DNA of 64,000 bases from NCBI GenBank assembly GCA_965199585.1, contig CBDASI010000002.1, forward strand, positions 682,001 to 746,000, read 5' to 3'. Positions 18,010 to 26,287 of the stretch are shown here, in pieces. The notes under the pieces were generated by a model. The model saw nothing but the letters and a program-made list of their open reading frames with translations, did not search any database and was not told where the DNA came from. Source of the stretch: JAVVHH01 sp965199585 (GTDB lineage Bacteria > Pseudomonadota > Alphaproteobacteria > Acetobacterales > Acetobacteraceae). The translations under genes and the position numbers were made by a program. The stretch's first letter is position 1; each line of letters begins with the position of its first letter.

Positions 18010-19773
18010 TCAGTTCTCGCTGCGGTCGTCGGTGATCGATCCCCTCACCACGTAGCAGTGATGCTTGGTCTCGCCATGACGCACACTACCCCGGTATTTG
18101 TTGGCCGGCTTACCGTCGAGCAGGCCGGCGTCGTGCAAAACCTTTGCCGCCGCTTGCTGTCCCATGGGCGCGGCTACTTCCTTGAACGCGCTGGACAGAA
18201 AGCAGAACTCGCCGTCGCGGATGTAACCTGACTGTGCGCCATAGATGCGGTCGCGACGATCCTCGTTCACGTCGAGGTCGAGGAACTGCGCCCGGTGAGT
18301 CTCGCAGTGGGCGCGCACTCGCTCGATTAGGTCCAGCACCTCCTTGCTCCGATCGCTTGCGCCGCGTTCGGCAAGCCAGTCCCGAAAGCAACGCAAGCTG
18401 GCGTCGCGTGCGCTGCCGGGGTCGAGCAGTAACAGGTCGAGCGTGATGCCGAGTTCGCCCGCTGCGGCGACCAAGGCAAACTTGCGGGCTACGCGTTCGA
18501 TCTGCCCATCCACCTGCCCTTGACGTGCCACAGCCAGGAATGACGCAATATCGTCCCGGATCATGTCACGCACCGGGGCCTCGTCATCGTCGGTCTGGCG
18601 CAACATCGCCAGCTTAGTAAGCCACTCCCGTCCGGCGGTGCCATGCATTTCCTGACAGTTGCGCACGATGCTGCCTGCAAACTCGGCGGCTGGCAGTCCG
18701 TGAGTGTGTTCGAACAGGCCTTTGCCTGCACCGGGGTCCGCCGGGATGTTGATCATTCGCACGTCCACCCCGCCCGCCGTGTGCCGCTTGCCGGTCGTGC
18801 GAATGGCGTCGCCTGCGGTGTGTTCGCCGGTCGAGAGCACACTCAGTCTCCACGACCGGCTCTCACGAGCCGAGCCATCCCGGTTGGCCCGCGCCTTACC
18901 GCTACCGTTGCCAAGCATGTAGACGGTGGCTTCGATGATCTTGGGGTCGATTTGCGCCATCTCGTCTAGCACTAACAGACTGTCGCTGTGCTCGGCGGCC
19001 ACGCTTTCCAGAGCGTTATCCGTAGCTCTCCATGACCGCACCTGGTCGGTCGGGAGGGGAGCCCCCCAAACGCTCGCGGCGAGTGTGGCGGCGGTGCTCT
19101 TGCCGGTGCTCGATGCGCCGACCAGATGGAAACCAGCGAACGACTCATCGGCAAGATCGAGAACGGGACCAGTCAGAGCGACGCTGAGGGCGAAGATCAG
19201 GCGGCTGTTGCCGGGCGCGGTGTCAGCAACCATTTGCTGCCAAGCTACCAACGTCCCGGCCTGCCGGTTACGGCCTTGCACTGGCAGCGCGTAGGTGGCC
19301 TCCTTGTTGCCGAACACGCTGCCGTCCGCCAACAAGAACGATCCTTTGCCCTGCCATCCCGCCTGCTTGTAGGCGGTCCGATAGCAAGTGGTGTTGTTGG
19401 CAATGTCAGCGAACAGCCCCTTCAGCAATGGGCCGATCTGCGAACCAAGCTCGACCCGAAGGTTCTTGTCGGTGAGTTCAACCAGGAGCCGCTTGGCGTC
19501 GTCGTAGATGAGCGCGTCGAGCATGGTGTGCCGCTGCATAATGCCGCGACGATCCGCGAACTCGATCAGCGTGCCAGGCTTCTCGTTGTGCTGATCCACG
19601 ATACGGCTGATCACCTGGAATGATCCGCATAAGGGGATGGGCTCCGAGGCCGTATCGGTTTCGGACTTAGGTCTGGGAAGGTAGCAGATCATTCCATGAC
19701 GACGCGTGTAGCCGGGCGGCAGAGCACCCTCGGCGTCGCCCTGAGTTAGTTCCAGCAATTCGGTCGGGGTCAT
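18010..19773 (-). CDS. DUF927 domain replicative helicase/ATPase
   Basis: The 587-aa protein matches DUF927 proteins of phages, satellites and integrative elements, which act as primase-linked helicases. Walker A GASSTGKST is near residue 220, Walker B LLVLDEMAQI near 267, and a sensor-type region LSVLSTGEHT near 315. The C-terminal part (SSAFKEVAAPMGQQAAAKVLHDAGLL) looks like a winged DNA-binding end. Its start overlaps the stop of the primase-like gene by four bases. A truncated copy lacking about the first 102 residues lies at 36360-37819. Confidence 0.8.
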   Translation of the reverse strand: MTPTELLELTQGDAEGALPPGYTRRHGMICYLPRPKSETDTASEPIPLCGSFQVISRIVDQHNEKPGTLIEFADRRGIMQRHTMLDALIYDDAKRLLVELTDKNLRVELGSQIGPLLKGLFADIANNTTCYRTAYKQAGWQGKGSFLLADGSVFGNKEATYALPVQGRNRQAGTLVAWQQMVADTAPGNSRLIFALSVALTGPVLDLADESFAGFHLVGASSTGKSTAATLAASVWGAPLPTDQVRSWRATDNALESVAAEHSDSLLVLDEMAQIDPKIIEATVYMLGNGSGKARANRDGSARESRSWRLSVLSTGEHTAGDAIRTTGKRHTAGGVDVRMINIPADPGAGKGLFEHTHGLPAAEFAGSIVRNCQEMHGTAGREWLTKLAMLRQTDDDEAPVRDMIRDDIASFLAVARQGQVDGQIERVARKFALVAAAGELGITLDLLLLDPGSARDASLRCFRDWLAERGASDRSKEVLDLIERVRAHCETHRAQFLDLDVNEDRRDRIYGAQSGYIRDGEFCFLSSAFKEVAAPMGQQAAAKVLHDAGLLDGKPANKYRGSVRHGETKHHCYVVRGSITDDRSEN

Positions 19774-20903
19774 GCCGCCACTCCCTCGCCGCGCTGCGCC
19801 TGCCGCTTGTTAATGGCCGCGTTGATCATCTTTTGCAGCCAGTCGGCGTCGAGGTATCGAGCGATGTCGCTGCGGTTCGGGCTACGCGGGGCGGCTGCCA
19901 CCACGCGCTGAATGATGCTGATCACCTTGGCGTCGATGCGCGCCGCGCCGCGTTCGGTGAGGTCGGTGTAGCGCCAGATTGCATCCCGGATCGGACCGTA
20001 GAAGCGGCGCTTACCGTCGCCAACGTGGCAGAGCGGGTCGGCCCACGTCCCGGTCGTAGGTGCATACTTGGCAGCCTGCTGTTCGAGGGCAGCCTGTTTC
20101 GGCGTGAGCGTCGGCAGCGTGACGGTCGTGTTCAAACCATGTCGCCAGCCGCTGCGAGCGGGCAAGGGATCGTGGCCGTCGATCAAGACCGGTGTGGCGA
20201 CGTAGTGAGGCTGCACGGCGCTGTAAGGTGCGTGGTCCACGCCGGGCATTGTCGCCATCACGTATCGGCGCAGGCGATCATTGGTTTCAGCCTGATCGAG
20301 CCAGAACCAGAGGTGGGCTTTGGCCGTGTCGTTATATTGTAGGCCGCACGACGACGACCACTGAAACCAGCAATCGGCCTCGTGGAACGGTTCGGAGCAG
20401 AGGTCGCGGATCATGGTATCGATGATCACCTCATGATCAGCGGGATCGGCAAGCGCCAGGTGTGCCGGGATCGCCCAATCGTCCACGTCGATCATCAGCC
20501 ATTGGTGCGCAGTCTCGCGCAGGCTCGGTTGATCGCCCGGCTGCTTGGCGCTCTTGCGGCGATTGCAGAAGCCATCGCCCGCCATGATCGCCTCAGCGGT
20601 CTCAGTCAGGCCGCCTCTTACAATGTAGCCGTCATTGGCAGCGGTGACTTGAATGAGGTCAGCCAGTTCGGCCAGGCCGGTGCAGTCTGTCGAGTACAAC
20701 CGCACGGTGCTGTGCTCGTCATAGTCGCAGAGCTTAGTCCATTGGTTAGACGATGCGTCGAAGCGGTAGGTCTTGGTGGCCGCCGCACAGATATAGGTGC
20801 GGCTCATGCGATCCCAGCGATAAGGCAGGACAGCGGTGATTTCGTCGGTGAATTGGGCGCAAGTATTCTGCGCAGGTTCTGCGGTCATAATTTCTCTCGT
20901 CAT
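19770..20903 (-). CDS. Primase-like replication protein (AEP type, probable)
   Basis: The 377-aa protein carries a pattern expected of archaeo-eukaryotic-type primases of mobile elements: a DxD-like motif in WLMIDVDDW (about residue 138), a second motif SSSCGLQYNDTAKAHLWFWL near 185-204, and a later basic/acidic segment (VLIDGHDPLPARSGW). It is translationally coupled (4-bp overlap) to the DUF927 helicase, the usual primase-helicase pairing. An N-terminal region of about 120 residues is not recognised. Assignment is from motif pattern and context only. Confidence 0.6.
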   Translation of the reverse strand: MTREIMTAEPAQNTCAQFTDEITAVLPYRWDRMSRTYICAAATKTYRFDASSNQWTKLCDYDEHSTVRLYSTDCTGLAELADLIQVTAANDGYIVRGGLTETAEAIMAGDGFCNRRKSAKQPGDQPSLRETAHQWLMIDVDDWAIPAHLALADPADHEVIIDTMIRDLCSEPFHEADCWFQWSSSCGLQYNDTAKAHLWFWLDQAETNDRLRRYVMATMPGVDHAPYSAVQPHYVATPVLIDGHDPLPARSGWRHGLNTTVTLPTLTPKQAALEQQAAKYAPTTGTWADPLCHVGDGKRRFYGPIRDAIWRYTDLTERGAARIDAKVISIIQRVVAAAPRSPNRSDIARYLDADWLQKMINAAINKRQAQRGEGVAA

Positions 20904-21262
20904 GTCGCCGGGCTAAATTGCCCGGTGTGGCGCATTCAAATTCTCGCCCATGGCACAGTAGCGGAGAGCAGAACTGATGCTGCGCCAGGACGAGAGATAG
21001 ACCAGTCAGGGGATCAATCCCGACCGCTGCTCTCCGTGAACTATTTAGCGAAGCCCTCCTGGCCATCTCAATATTCAATTACAATACGAGAGATCGCCTC
21101 GATGACGTTTGGGACCGAGACCGACAGCGGCGCGGACAATCCAAGCTGGGCGACATTTGAATTTAGGTTTTCGGGCTTCGACCTCGGTAACCATAGCTCC
21201 TGTGACGCCCCGGCCCTTTTGGGAACGCACATCGCTTTACCCTCTCAATTCACCAGATGGAT
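20904..21262. other. Divergent intergenic region
   Basis: About 360 bp lie between the divergent primase-like gene and the 168-aa gene. Neither strand has a convincing reading frame. It must hold promoters for both directions, but I could not settle on a clear -35/-10 pair. Confidence 0.3.
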
Positions 21263-21268
21263 TTCAGC

Positions 21269-21763
21269 ATGAGCGCATTTCAGACCACCCAGCCCACTCC
21301 ATCCTCCCTGCTGGCGACCGCATCCAGGATCGTGGCAACAAGCGCGCTTGCGCTTGACGGCGACGACCACACCACCACCGTCCAGATCGTGGCCCAGGCG
21401 CTCGGCAAGCTCCCACCCGACCAGGTGGACAACTTCGTCATTGGGGGGGCTGACCCGGCGACTGCCGCGCAGATCGTCTATGCGGCGCTCGAAACCGAAG
21501 CGTCTGGTGTTGACGATGAGGCCACGGTCGATCCGAGCATGTCGGTGTTGACCGTGGTGACAAATGTCGCGGCACGGCCTGATTTGGACGTGATCCCGAC
21601 GACGGTGATGCTCTCCATGATCAAGGAGATCATGTTGCCGATAACCGGCCACATGGTCGCGCAGGAGATCAAGCTGGTCGAGATTAGCGCCCGTTTGGCG
21701 CGTATCGAGGCGAGCGCGGCGCGGACGATCGGCCTCGGGACCGACATGGCCCTCGCCGGGTGA
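21269..21763 (+). CDS. Hypothetical island protein
   Basis: The 164-aa product (from ATG 21269; an in-frame ATG at 21257 is possible) is acidic and Ala/Thr/Val-rich without signal peptide or recognised domain. It ends in a predicted helix (MVAQEIKLVEISARLARIEAS). Codon use is of high-GC type with strong third-position bias, supporting real coding. A palindrome just after the stop (AGGGTCGGCAAAGCTTTGCCGACCCT, 21770-21795) probably terminates transcription from both sides. Confidence 0.5.
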   Translation: MSAFQTTQPTPSSLLATASRIVATSALALDGDDHTTTVQIVAQALGKLPPDQVDNFVIGGADPATAAQIVYAALETEASGVDDEATVDPSMSVLTVVTNVAARPDLDVIPTTVMLSMIKEIMLPITGHMVAQEIKLVEISARLARIEASAARTIGLGTDMALAG

Positions 21764-21769
21764 CAAATG

Positions 21770-21795
21770 AGGGTCGGCAAAGCTTTGCCGACCCT
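21770..21795. terminator. Bidirectional terminator-like palindrome
   Basis: The 26-base perfect palindrome (arms AGGGTCGGCAAAG and CTTTGCCGACCCT, 13 bp each) lies between the convergent genes ending at 21763 and 21804. There is no long T-run on the plus strand, so termination is inferred from position and stem strength. Confidence 0.5.
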
Positions 21796-21803
21796 CATCA
21801 CCA

Positions 21804-22043
21804 TCAACCCCATACCTCGTTGAGCTTGTCGCGTGCTGCCTCGGTCGCGCATCCCACATAGATGAACCACCCCAATGGTTCTGGATGCAGCTTGGACAGC
21901 AGTCGGAAATCGCGAGGCGATGCATCAACGAACTTGGTGAATTCCTCCCATTTGGATGGATGCAATGACAGCGCCACCATGTGCGGGTGGCTGTCGCTGA
22001 TCGGCTCGCCGTGGACGATATCGCGATACCTCATGCCGACCAC
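21804..22043 (-). CDS. Small hypothetical protein, paralogue of its upstream neighbour
   Basis: The 79-aa protein contains HMVALSLHPSKWEEFTKFV and WFIYVGCATEAARD, which align with PMVTHIEIEAARWSEFDRVV and EFVIAHVGCTFETVAR of the 104-aa protein encoded just upstream. The two genes overlap by 13 bases and form a unit. No known family is recognised. Confidence 0.5.
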   Translation of the reverse strand: MVGMRYRDIVHGEPISDSHPHMVALSLHPSKWEEFTKFVDASPRDFRLLSKLHPEPLGWFIYVGCATEAARDKLNEVWG

Positions 22044-22345
22044 CGATCAGCCGGATGGCGTGCCACTGTCTCGAAAGTGCAGCCCACGTGGGCGATGACG
22101 AACTCGCCGCCGAGATCATCGTGACCGAGCACCTGCGCCTGCGTCTGGTCCCCGACCACACGATCGAACTCGCTCCACCGAGCCGCCTCGATCTCGATGT
22201 GGGTGACCATTGGGTAGACCTCGCAGTCCCAAGGCCGGGGGTAGTGCGTGATGTTGGAATTCGGCATCGTCCTGATCCTGATCGCGCGCCCACCATCGAG
22301 CGGCGCACAGGTATTTATCGAGACCGGCGCAACGGTCCCTGACAC
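22031..22345 (-). CDS. Small hypothetical protein
   Basis: The predicted 104-aa protein is a diverged paralogue of the next gene (shared MV...W.EF...V and VGC.TE..AR positions). A shorter start at the internal Met in RTMPNSNITHY (22265) would give a 78-aa product closer in size to the neighbour. Function unknown. Confidence 0.45.
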   Translation of the reverse strand: MSGTVAPVSINTCAPLDGGRAIRIRTMPNSNITHYPRPWDCEVYPMVTHIEIEAARWSEFDRVVGDQTQAQVLGHDDLGGEFVIAHVGCTFETVARHPADRWSA

Positions 22346-22356
22346 CTAAATACGTC

Positions 22357-23037
22357 ATGCCCATCTCGACGATCCTGCCGCATGCACGCCGGTCCACGCG
22401 CGCCGAACTCATCATCGCCGAACGACAGCAGGATGAGGTGATCGCCCGGCTCCGCACCACGGACGAGGACTGTCTCGCCGATCGTCTCGCATGCTGCCGA
22501 GACGCCCGGCATCAGCGTCAGCCGGGAGCGTGGCCATGGCGCTGCCGCTCTGCCGGCTGCTGGGCGTGCCGGCGCACCACGGTCCGGGGATGGTGGCGAG
22601 GCTTTCTCCAATGGTTCTCCGGCCCTGACACCAGCCTGGTGACCATCAAACTCACCGTTGCCACCGACGTGCTCACCACGATACGGCGCATGCGCAAGGG
22701 GCTGCGTGATGTCCGAGATCGTTCAGCGCGAACCAACCCGGCATGGACCGGCGTTGCAATGGCGGGGATGCTCAACGGCGACCACCTGCTGATGGTCGTC
22801 CAGCATGCCGGGATCGACCGCGACACGTTGTGGACGGTGCTCGAACGACGATGGCCCGAGGTGATCGTGAGGAAGTTCGAGACGGTCGAGCCACGCTCCG
22901 AATTGAGTGTCGAGACAACCGTCCAGCTTGCCATGCAGCATCGTGGCGTTGAGCCTATCCGCGTGGTCATCCCCGCGCAGATGAGGGTGGGCGTGCCGGC
23001 AGACGAGTGGGACGAGCCGATGCCGATGACGATCTGA
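22357..23037 (+). CDS. Hypothetical island protein
   Basis: The 226-aa frame has a doubtful N-terminal third rich in Cys, Arg and Trp, and a more protein-like remainder (VATDVLTTIRRMRKGLRDV; LLMVVQHAGIDRDTLW; ETTVQLAMQHRGVEPIRVVI). A start near 22600 is possible. No family recognised. It is divergent from the 104-aa gene. Confidence 0.45.
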   Translation: MPISTILPHARRSTRAELIIAERQQDEVIARLRTTDEDCLADRLACCRDARHQRQPGAWPWRCRSAGCWACRRTTVRGWWRGFLQWFSGPDTSLVTIKLTVATDVLTTIRRMRKGLRDVRDRSARTNPAWTGVAMAGMLNGDHLLMVVQHAGIDRDTLWTVLERRWPEVIVRKFETVEPRSELSVETTVQLAMQHRGVEPIRVVIPAQMRVGVPADEWDEPMPMTI

Positions 23038-23047
23038 AAGCCAGCTT

Positions 23048-23425
23048 TCAGCCGCCTGACATCTCACCCTCAACCTCATCCAGAGCCGCCATAAACGCCC
23101 GCCCGAACGCATCGGCGGCTTGGTCGAGTTCGGCCTCGGTCTCAGGCTTGCGATACCGGGCGAGGAAGTTCGGATCGAGGATGAGGAAATCGTCGCCATC
23201 GTCGTCCACCGGCTCGTCACCGAGTTTGAGCCGAAGCTGGCGATGATCCCGCGCCGGGTCGATGTTCGGCATAGGCGAGGAGCCCAGCCCCGTGCCGCCA
23301 CACCAGGTGCATAGCTCGGGCTGCTCGCCCACATCGACGCTGCGCAATCCAAGACCCTGGCAAAAACCGCAACTCATATGCTCTTGGCCGCCGAAAAGCT
23401 CAGCGATGCGCGATACCTTGGTCAT
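23048..23425 (-). CDS. Small protein with DnaJ-like zinc-finger repeats
   Basis: The 125-aa protein has CGFCQGLG and CTWCGGTG, two CxxCxGxG motifs as in the DnaJ cysteine-rich zinc domain, spaced about 20 residues apart. The rest is acidic and ends in a helix. Such mini zinc fingers are common in phage and island proteins and may bind nucleic acid or protein. It overlaps the preceding 70-aa gene by four bases. Confidence 0.55.
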   Translation of the reverse strand: MTKVSRIAELFGGQEHMSCGFCQGLGLRSVDVGEQPELCTWCGGTGLGSSPMPNIDPARDHRQLRLKLGDEPVDDDGDDFLILDPNFLARYRKPETEAELDQAADAFGRAFMAALDEVEGEMSGG

Positions 23426-23634
23426 CCGTTCCCCAGCACCTCGACCGGTCCCCAGATTACGGAGCCTGGCCCATGCTGAGACTCAAGCAGTTGCTTGGCA
23501 TTGAAGATGCCATCGGATTCGATCACGACCTCGGTCGTGCCGAGCGGAAGCTTGATCCGTGCCTTGAAACGTCTGGTCGTCACGTCGGTCTCCTCGTTGT
23601 GGATGGGGCAGGCCGTTGCGTTACAGCCTACCAA
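23422..23634 (-). CDS. Small hypothetical protein
   Basis: The 70-aa protein (possible later start at 23586, MTTRR-like region after VTTRRFKARI) has a basic beta-strand core, FKARIKLPLGTTEVVIESDGIFNAKQLLE, typical of small phage accessory proteins. It is coupled by a 4-bp overlap to the zinc-finger gene. Function not known. Confidence 0.5.
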   Translation of the reverse strand: MVGCNATACPIHNEETDVTTRRFKARIKLPLGTTEVVIESDGIFNAKQLLESQHGPGSVIWGPVEVLGNG

Positions 23635-23742
23635 CAGCCAAACACGGATCGACAGACCGTCAATCGAAACGAGCGTCTCCGAGGTGCGCTGTCTGTGCTT
23701 TGGCCCACCAAGCCGCCGCCAGCGCGCAGGATAACCAATGGA

Positions 23743-24318
23743 TCAGGCCGCTGCCTCGATCGCAGACCGACCACCTGGCAGGTGCCGGTAGAGCGTCGAG
23801 GGCGCGCAGCCAAGTTGGCGGGCCACCTCGGTCGCCGTCATCGTGCCCGACGACAGCATCGCTCGTGCAGCGTGTAGCTTGGCGGCATCGAGCACCGCAG
23901 GACGACCACCATGGCGACCTCTGGCCGCAGCGGCCCGGAGACCGGCCCTGGTTCGCTCGCGCAAAAGCTCCAACTCGACCTGCCCCAAAGCGCCCAACAC
24001 ATGAAAGAGGAACCGCCCGCTGACGCTGCCGGTGTCGATCGCCTCGGTCAGCGATCGCAGCGCGATCCCTCGTTGCTGAAGCTGTTCGGCGAACTCGATC
24101 AGATGCCGAAGCGAACGCCCAATGCGATCGAGCCGCCAGCAACACACGGTGTCGGCCTCACGCGCGATCTCCAACAGCTTGGCGAGTTCGGGACGATCGG
24201 TCCTCGATCCGCTGGCTGTCTCGACGAAGACACGCTCGCACCCCGCTGCCTTGAGGGCGTCGAGTTGCAACGCGTGATCTTGGGATGAATCGGAAATACG
24301 GGCGTACCCGAGCAGCAT
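23743..24318 (-). CDS. Serine recombinase (resolvase/invertase family)
   Basis: The 191-aa protein is a small serine recombinase. The N-terminal catalytic domain has YARISDSSQD with the nucleophilic serine, RTDRPELAKLL near 40-50, WRLDRIGRS near 61-69, and the E-helix region GQVELELLRERTRAGL. The C-terminus holds a helix-turn-helix (TATEVARQLGCAPSTLYRHL). It is close to Tn3 resolvase/Pin invertases. Directly upstream is a 47-bp hairpin that may be its crossover site. It might drive DNA inversion or resolution inside the island. Confidence 0.9.
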   Translation of the reverse strand: MLLGYARISDSSQDHALQLDALKAAGCERVFVETASGSRTDRPELAKLLEIAREADTVCCWRLDRIGRSLRHLIEFAEQLQQRGIALRSLTEAIDTGSVSGRFLFHVLGALGQVELELLRERTRAGLRAAAARGRHGGRPAVLDAAKLHAARAMLSSGTMTATEVARQLGCAPSTLYRHLPGGRSAIEAAA

Positions 24319-24325
24319 GCAGTTC

Positions 24326-24372
24326 TCCTGAAACTCGTGACACCGACCAGAAGTCGGAAACGAGTTTCAGGA
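24326..24372. repeat. Large hairpin/palindrome upstream of the serine recombinase
   Basis: Perfect 13-bp arms TCCTGAAACTCGT (24326-24338) and ACGAGTTTCAGGA (24360-24372) enclose a second hairpin CCGAC-CAGAA-GTCGG (24343-24357). It lies just upstream of the recombinase start, between divergent genes, so it could be a recombination site, an operator for autoregulation, or a bidirectional control element. Confidence 0.6.
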
Positions 24373-24550
24373 TAGGTTAGTCGGAATATCTGTCAGCCGA
24401 ATTCGTCAGGGTTGGTGTCGATCAACTGCAAGACGTTTATCGGAATCTCGAATACGACCGATTGTGAGGGACTATGGTCAAAGTCGCGAGAAATCGCTCG
24501 ACACCTGAGGGAGTAAAGCATTGTACGATGCCATCTGGGAAATAGCCGCT

Positions 24551-24952
24551 ATGACCTACCTTACGTGGGATCGCGGACTGTTTGTGAACCCGCAATATCA
24601 GATTGGCGAGCAGAAGGTCTGGGAAGCCTCTGCGGATTTCCTTGCCCTGGACTTTGGAACCGGCGAAGCATGGATGGTCGAGGTAACCCGAGCCCCCGCT
24701 CGACTGGGCAACAAGATTGCGCAATTCGAGGCGGAATATGCTCCCCGTATCGAGCAGCAATTGATCGACCACAACGTCACATGCTCTCAAGGTAAATGGA
24801 AAGTTGGTCTTTGGGTGTTCTGTCCAGCAGGACGGGCTACCGAGAGCGTAATTCAACGAGTGCAAGCAGCGGGCTTACATCGAAGATTTAAGCACACCAC
24901 GACAGAGGAGACGGTAGCACCCGGCTCGGGCTGGGATTCCCGTTTCCGTTGA
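24551..24952 (+). CDS. Hypothetical protein, possible nuclease-like fold
   Basis: The 133-aa product (from ATG 24551) has SADFLALDFGTGEAWMVEVTRAP, resembling the D...ExT/K core of PD-(D/E)XK nucleases, though the usual lysine is threonine here. A helical C-terminal half follows. Lower GC than the flanks marks it as recently acquired. The nuclease idea is weak and unconfirmed. Confidence 0.5.
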   Translation: MTYLTWDRGLFVNPQYQIGEQKVWEASADFLALDFGTGEAWMVEVTRAPARLGNKIAQFEAEYAPRIEQQLIDHNVTCSQGKWKVGLWVFCPAGRATESVIQRVQAAGLHRRFKHTTTEETVAPGSGWDSRFR

Positions 24953-25240
24953 TGTTACTGGCTTGCACCGTAGACCCGCTCAATACGGCAAACAGGTGCA
25001 TTACCAGAGTCAGCGCCTGGTCTGTTTCGGATGGTCTCAGGCTGCCAGTGTTCTTTGGATCGTCAACCGATATCTATCAGACCAGGCCGGGGATGGTTCA
25101 CTTGAGGCATAACTAAAATGGATCAGCAGACCGATCGAGCGTTATCGGGCATCAACCGTCCTTTGACCCTCAATGCCCGAGGTTTTGCAGTTCGGTGGGT
25201 CTATTGTCCGCGATGTGAGGGCGGCGCGGAACCGGAAAGG

Positions 25241-25891
25241 TTAGGCCGGAGTCCGAAGTTCGAACATCATAGCGGGCCGCTGGCCCGCACCCCAATCCAG
25301 AAACGTCTTGCTCATCTTGGTGAACGGGCTCTTGCGCCAGTACTTTAGCAGGCCCTCAAAGCCCGCCGTGCGCGCGAGCACCTGCTCCATGGCTTCGGCG
25401 AGTTCGGCGTTCGACTTCCACGTGGCATCAGAGGCTGCCGTAGCAGTGCTGCCGCCGCTGTGAACTATCACGGACACAGGGTAGGCCCGCCATGTCGCAC
25501 AATCATATTCGGTGAACTTGTTTAGATGCAGCAGGCTAACACTGCCGTTCGGGCCGTCGCTCAGCAGTATCGCCAGCGGCCACTCGCCCTTTTCAGTCAC
25601 GGCGATCAGCGGGTTACCTTGGGCGCGTTGTTCCAGCCAAAACTCAAGGAGCGTCGGACACTCGGGGTTGGCGAGATCAACGTTCTCATCGCCAAAAGAC
25701 ATTAGATCGACATTGCCAAAGTCGAAAGCTGTAGAACTCCCAATCGCAACGCGTAGGTGCGCTTGCCAGGACAGCGGACAAGAGAACAAAGAATTTTTCG
25801 CTGCATGATGAAGATTTGCAGTTGCGTTGTTGTCAATCTCGTCAAACGTCCGCTTGATGTACTCGCGAGGGTTGTTTTCCAGATCGGACAT
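25241..25891 (-). CDS. Hypothetical protein
   Basis: The 216-aa protein begins MSDLENNPREYIKRTF after an AGGAGAC site, so the start is well supported. It has mixed helical and beta segments and no recognised motif. It lies among low-GC unknown genes. A role in phage interaction would be only a guess from context. Confidence 0.6.
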   Translation of the reverse strand: MSDLENNPREYIKRTFDEIDNNATANLHHAAKNSLFSCPLSWQAHLRVAIGSSTAFDFGNVDLMSFGDENVDLANPECPTLLEFWLEQRAQGNPLIAVTEKGEWPLAILLSDGPNGSVSLLHLNKFTEYDCATWRAYPVSVIVHSGGSTATAASDATWKSNAELAEAMEQVLARTAGFEGLLKYWRKSPFTKMSKTFLDWGAGQRPAMMFELRTPA

Positions 25892-26287
25892 ATTGTCTCC
25901 TAAATTTCAGTTTCTACGAATTGTTGCGTGCTGCCGCACATTGCTACACACGGCGACGTTATTATCGCTGAGCGTCACAAAGCAATTGACATCAGATCAG
26001 TTAACTTTGCAACAAGGCAAAGATAATTTGTGATGGCTTGCTGAGTCAACTGGTATTTCGGAAAAACCTTTATCGAAAATCATCGCCTATTTCAGAATAT
26101 ACCTTTGGTTCTACCGAATTTACTATTCTTTGGTAAACCGAGTTAAGATTTAATCTGGTGTAACCGGATTTACTGACGGTATTCGGTAAGGAGATGAGCC
26201 CTGACCAGCCTCTACGGCAACGTCCACTTCATGCAAGGAGCGTGGCAATCGATTCAGATGACCTGATTGTTTAAGTCGCTGGACAAA
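25892..26287. other. AT-rich intergenic region
   Basis: Nearly 400 bp of strikingly AT-rich sequence between divergent unknown genes. It contains repeated short words around GGTAAACCGAGTTAAG, GGTGTAACCGGATTT and GGTATTCGGTAAGG (about 26140-26195) that might be operator repeats, and a TTGACA hexamer at 25987. I see no gene. It probably holds promoters for both neighbours. Confidence 0.35.

Larger units (their letters stand above)
17428..19469 (+). repeat. Inverted repeat A, left copy (2042 bp)
   Basis: This segment matches the reverse complement of 36360-38401 with equal length and identical encoded proteins throughout. It contains attL, the iteron-like non-coding region and the C-terminal four fifths of the DUF927 helicase gene. 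Confidence 0.9.

Noticed and set aside
17842..18231. 129-codon plus-strand frame near the island left end
   Set aside because: Half lies in the iteron-like region and half antisense to the helicase gene; no domain character.
19470..19773. Insertion sequence as the cause of the helicase truncation
   Set aside because: No transposase, terminal inverted repeats or target duplication at 36360; the break coincides with the large rearrangement.
25118..25348. 76-codon frame with CPRC motif
   Set aside because: Half overlaps the well-supported 216-aa gene antisense; no ribosome-binding site.
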